From the NCBI RefSeq assembly GCF_014648635.1, contig NZ_BMRM01000005.1:186001-250000 (forward strand): 64,000 nucleotides of DNA. Reading direction: 5' to 3'. This document shows positions 61,471 to 64,000 of this stretch, piece by piece; the first letter of the stretch is position 1; every line of letters begins with the position of its first letter. Under the pieces are notes generated by a model. It saw only the letters and a program-made list of their open reading frames with translations, was not told the origin of the DNA and made no database searches. The DNA comes from Streptomyces cinerochromogenes (GTDB taxonomy: Bacteria > Actinomycetota > Actinomycetes > Streptomycetales > Streptomycetaceae). The translations under genes were made by a program, and so were the position numbers.

Positions 61471-62223
61471 TCAGCGCGCGGCCGGAACCGCTCGCCTCCT
61501 CGCGGCCGGCTCCGGCCTCGGGGTCAGCAGCCGCTCGGCCAACTCGCCGAAGGCGAGCCCGAATCCACCCCACAGGACGGTCTGGACGGCCAGCGCGGAC
61601 AGGCGGAAGCGCCACAGCAGGGTGGCGGGGAAGTCGCCCGGCACCTCGTTGACGGCCGGCAGGAACGCGTAGGCGAGGCCGACGACGGCGGCGAACGCGG
61701 CCACCGCGGCCACGGTCGCCCACCAGGTGCCCAGGACGGGCGCGAGGCGCTTGCCGAGAAGGGTCGCGCCGATCGCCAGCAGGACGCTGAGCAGCATCAT
61801 CAGGAAGTACAGGGTGGTCCGCTCGCCGATGGTGTCGGGATCGCCGACCGACGGCGGGTTGGCCGGGTACTTCAGGAACGGCACGACGTACACGGTGAGC
61901 AGCGCGCAGCCCGACAGCAGCAGCGCGGTGGCGCGGGGGCCGAAACGGCCGACCCGGCCGAGCGCGACGCAGAAGGCGAGTGCGGCGATGCCGCCGAAGG
62001 CGACCCCGTAGACGAGGACACCGGTGGCGAGGCCCGCGGTGGACTGCAGGGAGCGCGAGACGACTTCCACCTCGTGCTCGTGGGCGTGGGCGTCCTCGAA
62101 GCCGATCGCCTTGTCGACGTGCGGTTCACCGAGGAAGTAGGCCGCGATCAGGGCGAGCACGCCGGCCGCGAGGCCGGCGAGCATGCCCCGTACGAGAAGG
62201 TTCCGTACGGTTGCGGAGTTCAT
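61471..62223 (-). CDS. cbtA: CbtA cobalt transporter subunit
   Basis: A 250-residue membrane protein with about six helices, the expected CbtA layout (RNLLVRGMLAGLAAGVLALIAAYFLGEPHVDKAI at the start). The loop EDAHAHEHEVEVVS is His/Glu-rich and suited to bind cobalt. ATG 62223 lies 22 bases after the cbtB stop. With CbtB it is predicted to import cobalt for cobalamin synthesis, controlled by the riboswitch upstream of cbtB. Confidence 0.94.
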   Translation of the reverse strand: MNSATVRNLLVRGMLAGLAAGVLALIAAYFLGEPHVDKAIGFEDAHAHEHEVEVVSRSLQSTAGLATGVLVYGVAFGGIAALAFCVALGRVGRFGPRATALLLSGCALLTVYVVPFLKYPANPPSVGDPDTIGERTTLYFLMMLLSVLLAIGATLLGKRLAPVLGTWWATVAAVAAFAAVVGLAYAFLPAVNEVPGDFPATLLWRFRLSALAVQTVLWGGFGLAFGELAERLLTPRPEPAARRRAVPAAR

Positions 62224-62245
62224 GGACGGGCGGAGTCCCCTCGCG

Positions 62246-62467
62246 TCAGTGGCAGGGGAAGCCGAGCAGATGGCGGGCGTCGTGCACCCATTCGTGGACG
62301 TCCGTGCCGTTGAACACGGAGGTGGCGCCCTGCTCGGCGCCGACGAAGTAGAGCAGGACCAGCATGAGGATGCCGAAGAAGACCGCCCAGGGAGCAACCG
62401 CCTTCAGCGGCAGCTTGGCGGGGACGGCGGGGGTGGTGGCTGTCGGCCGGGCGACGGTCTGCGCCAT
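62246..62467 (-). CDS. cbtB: CbtB cobalt transporter subunit
   Basis: A 73-residue protein with one membrane helix (AVAPWAVFFGILMLVLLYFVG) and a C-terminal His cluster VHEWVHDARHLLGFPCH, the CbtB hallmark likely to bind metal. ATG 62467 with GGAGG eight bases upstream; this ribosome site lies next to a sequence complementary to a riboswitch loop. First gene of the cobalamin-controlled pair. Confidence 0.94.
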   Translation of the reverse strand: MAQTVARPTATTPAVPAKLPLKAVAPWAVFFGILMLVLLYFVGAEQGATSVFNGTDVHEWVHDARHLLGFPCH

Positions 62468-62474
62468 GGCAGAA

Positions 62475-62548
62475 CCTCCTCTGGGAGTTCGCGTCCCATC
62501 TCGGTGGTGCACAGGACGACGGCCACGGGTCTGACTCACGAACTCCCG
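62475..62548 (-). promoter_or_regulatory. Regulatory pairing between riboswitch loop and cbtB ribosome site
   Basis: Reading the minus strand, CGGGAGTTCG (62548-62539) is complementary over nine bases to CGAACTCCC (62491-62483), which ends three bases before the GGAGG (62479-62475). Pairing, as kissing loop or helix, would control access of ribosomes to cbtB. Confidence 0.7.
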
Positions 62549-62613
62549 AGCGGGTTCCGCATACAGTGGCGCGACCGTGCCGGATTCCCACCGGCTTCCG
62601 TCGTGCCGTCGTC
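62515..62613 (-). ncRNA. Cobalamin riboswitch
   Basis: The minus strand shows the B12-box order: GAAGCCGGTGGGAATCCGGC, then GTCGCGCCACTGTA, then GAGTCAGACCCG. The outer P1 stem pairs GACGACGGCAC (62613-62603) with GTGGCCGTCGTC (62526-62515). It is compact and lacks extra 5' stems, like the short cobalamin class. It sits 48 bases before cbtB and should shut cbtBA when cobalamin is plentiful (known for the class). Confidence 0.9.
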
Positions 62614-62728
62614 GATATCGCAGAGACCGTACCGCGCGACCGGCGTCCGGCCAAGACCGCCTCGGGCCGGGTGATCTTCCTCTCCCGCCGGGCGCGGAGC
62701 CCGCCGGGGAAGGTGTGCCCGACGGGGC

Positions 62729-63106
62729 TCAGGGCTCGGCGCGCCGGCGCGGGGGCGTGAAGGCGTACAGGTCGAGGATGTCCGGCTGCGGCGCCACGCC
62801 CGGGCCGCCGGCGCGCACCCAGGCGACGATGTCCTCGGTCGCGTCGGGGTCGTTGACGAGCCCCAGCCAGACGGGCCGCGCGCCGGCGGCCCGGCCGGTC
62901 GTGGAGGGCTGTACGACGATGACGTTGGCCTGGTCGCACACGTCGAGGCAGTCGGAGATGCGCACGGGCACCTCCGCGCGCAGCCGCGCGGTCTGCGCCG
63001 CGTGGTCGCCGGTGACCTTGGGGCTGCCGCAGCAGCAGTCCCGGCACACGACGACCCGGCAGGGCACCGGTCCGCCCGATGTCTCTTTCGTCGGCCTCTC
63101 GGGCAC
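62729..63106 (-). CDS. Thioredoxin-like [2Fe-2S] ferredoxin
   Basis: A 125-residue protein with cluster ligands in CRDCCCGSPK (first pair) and SDCLDVCDQAN (second pair), the order of thioredoxin-like [2Fe-2S] ferredoxins, followed by VIVVQPS and VWLGLVND strands. GTG 63106 with GGGGAGGGA upstream is preferred; longer starts to 63199 exist. Between sodF and the cobalamin-riboswitch cbt genes, it may donate electrons in cobalt/cobalamin metabolism (inference). Confidence 0.88.
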   Translation of the reverse strand: MPERPTKETSGGPVPCRVVVCRDCCCGSPKVTGDHAAQTARLRAEVPVRISDCLDVCDQANVIVVQPSTTGRAAGARPVWLGLVNDPDATEDIVAWVRAGGPGVAPQPDILDLYAFTPPRRRAEP

Positions 63107-63253
63107 GCCCGTCCATCCCTCCCCGGAGGGGCGGGGGTTCCGGGAGGTCCCGGAGATCCGCCCGCCGTCTCCTCGCGTCGTGGTCATCATGTCATCCACG
63201 GTGACACCCCGGCCGCCGGACCCCGGCCCCCACCGTGCGGAGGGACTACGGCG

Positions 63254-63901
63254 TCACGGCGCGAGCAGCAGCACGTTCGCGCGGGACCTGGCGGCCTCGT
63301 AACGGCGGGCGACGTCCTGCCAGTTGACGACCTGCCACATCGCCTCGATGAAGTCCACCTTCTGGTTGCGGTACTGGAGGTAGAAGGCGTGCTCCCAGGC
63401 GTCGAAGACCAGGATCGGGGTGGAGCCCTGGCCGACGTTGCCCTGGTGGTCGTAGACCTGCTCCACGATCAGGCGCCCGCTCAGCGGCTCGTGGGCGAGA
63501 ACGCCCCAGCCCGAACCCTGGGTGGTGGCGGCGGCCTTGGACAGCTGGGTCTTGAAGGCGGCGAAGGAGCCGAAGGACTCCTTGATCGCCTCGGCCAGCT
63601 CGCCCACGCCGTCGGCGGCGAGGGGCTCACCGCCTCCGTCCTTCGGGCCGGTCATGTTCTGCCAGTAGATCGAGTGCAGGATGTGCCCGGAGAGGTGGAA
63701 GGCCAGGTTCTTCTCCAGTCCGTTGACCGAGCCCCACGCCTCCTTCTCCCGCGCCTCGGCGAGCTGCTCGAGGGTGTCGTTCGCGCCCTTCACATAGGCA
63801 GCGTGGTGCTTGTCGTGGTGCAGCTCGATGATCTCCGGGCTGATGACCGGGGCGAGCGCCGAGTAGTCGTACGGGAGCTCCGGGAGCGTGTACAGCGCCA
63901 T
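63254..63901 (-). CDS. sodF: Superoxide dismutase, Fe/Mn family (SodF type)
   Basis: A 215-residue cytosolic dismutase. Metal ligands: His28 in [11 protein letters not shown], His in [10 protein letters not shown], and Asp/His in [23 protein letters not shown] replaces the Trp-rich MnSOD loop and favours iron. It removes superoxide. ATG 63901. A Nur box directly upstream means the gene should be repressed by nickel-loaded Nur, when the nickel enzyme SodN takes over (established for S. coelicolor sodF). Confidence 0.96.
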   Translation of the reverse strand: MALYTLPELPYDYSALAPVISPEIIELHHDKHHAAYVKGANDTLEQLAEAREKEAWGSVNGLEKNLAFHLSGHILHSIYWQNMTGPKDGGGEPLAADGVGELAEAIKESFGSFAAFKTQLSKAAATTQGSGWGVLAHEPLSGRLIVEQVYDHQGNVGQGSTPILVFDAWEHAFYLQYRNQKVDFIEAMWQVVNWQDVARRYEAARSRANVLLLAP

Positions 63902-63923
63902 GTCCAACGTCCTCCGACATTAT

Positions 63924-63938
63924 TGCGAATGACTTGCA
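63924..63938 (-). promoter_or_regulatory. Nur (nickel uptake regulator) box of sodF
   Basis: On the minus strand TGCAA-GTCAT-TCGCA matches the Nur consensus TGCAA-N5-TTGCA in all but one base, with a further A after it. It lies 23-37 bases before the sodF ATG, over the likely promoter. Confidence 0.75.
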
Positions 63939-63982
63939 GCTGCACGTTAACAGCAAGAATCTCTGACTGCCGATCAGCCCTT

Positions 63983-63994
63983 GGTCCTAGGACC
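63983..63994. promoter_or_regulatory. 12-bp perfect palindrome upstream of sodF
   Basis: GGTCCTAGGACC is a perfect palindrome, 82 bases before sodF at the window edge. It could be an operator for sodF or for a gene beyond the window; I do not recognise its protein. Confidence 0.45.
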
Positions 63995-64000
63995 CCTCGT

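Noticed and set aside
1..64000. Mobile elements, CRISPR arrays, prophage, tRNA or rRNA genes
   Set aside because: I found no transposase or integrase motif, no regularly spaced repeats with unique spacers, and no tRNA-like cloverleaf; the tandem repeats present are GC-rich, contiguous and without spacers.

Overview
The window is high-GC actinobacterial DNA, and the gene content points to Streptomyces. The evidence is a third-position GC bias that leaves long antisense frames open, many GTG starts, an HrdC-type sigma factor, a Nur-type operator in front of an Fe-type superoxide dismutase, degenerate [2Fe-2S]/CbtAB/histidine-phosphatase neighbours, and secreted proteins with typical Streptomyces signal peptides. 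I see no insertion sequence, integrase, CRISPR array, rRNA or tRNA. It reads as ordinary chromosome, probably outside the most conserved core, made of short operons for catabolism, transport, secretion and regulation.

Layout. 0-8.5 kb: the first 18 codons of a probable methyltransferase, a lipoprotein, a proline-rich membrane protein, a cytochrome P450, a short Rho paralogue, a D-Ala-D-Ala carboxypeptidase, and two membrane mannosyl/glycosyltransferases that overlap by ATGA. 8.6-14.4 kb (minus): glutaminase, then an amide catabolic operon in the order GntR regulator, amino-acid permease, asparaginase, aspartase. This would take asparagine to aspartate to fumarate plus two ammonia. 14.4-16.6 kb: UppP, then crcB-DUF190-crcB, a fluoride channel pair fused by overlapping stop/start codons. 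16.6-18.1 kb: an SMP-30/strictosidine-synthase-like protein and a small ArsR-type regulator.

18.2-26.4 kb is a galactan-use regulon. A secreted GH53 endo-galactanase and a GH42 beta-galactosidase read leftward; a sugar-binding lipoprotein, two permeases and a LacI repressor read rightward in overlapping frames. The divergent region carries three LacI-type operators, one sitting on a good -10. No transport ATPase is present, so a shared one elsewhere is assumed.

26.5-34 kb: VOC protein, MarR regulator, stand-alone PqqB-like hydrolase, SseB-domain protein, isochorismatase-fold hydrolase with an NCS1 transporter, two divergent DUF2795 proteins, and a second NCS1-type transporter with an unusual cysteine-rich tail. 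34.2-39.4 kb: a secreted CAP protein, an MFS/AraC divergent pair, a remarkable single protein joining an ECF sigma factor, a zinc-finger-like segment, a membrane segment and a C-terminal CAP domain, and an HxlR regulator. 39.5-48.2 kb: alpha/beta hydrolase, DUF4232 protein, NAD kinase, cyclophilin, type II thioesterase, a YheO-type regulator with a striking 30-bp dyad operator ahead of two PLP dehydratase-like enzymes, and HrdC. 48.3-60.3 kb: PAS-GAF-SpoIIE phosphatase, a large CHAT protease-like protein, secreted phosphodiesterase-like and trypsin-like proteins, quinone oxidoreductase, phosphoribosyltransferase, erythromycin-esterase family protein and a small unknown.

60.6-64 kb is a metal module: a catalytically degraded histidine phosphatase, cbtA and cbtB under a cobalamin riboswitch, a thioredoxin-like [2Fe-2S] protein, and sodF with a Nur box. 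A recurring oddity across the window is short GC-rich tandem repeats (11-44 bp units) at gene borders, in two cases covering the stop codon of the gene.
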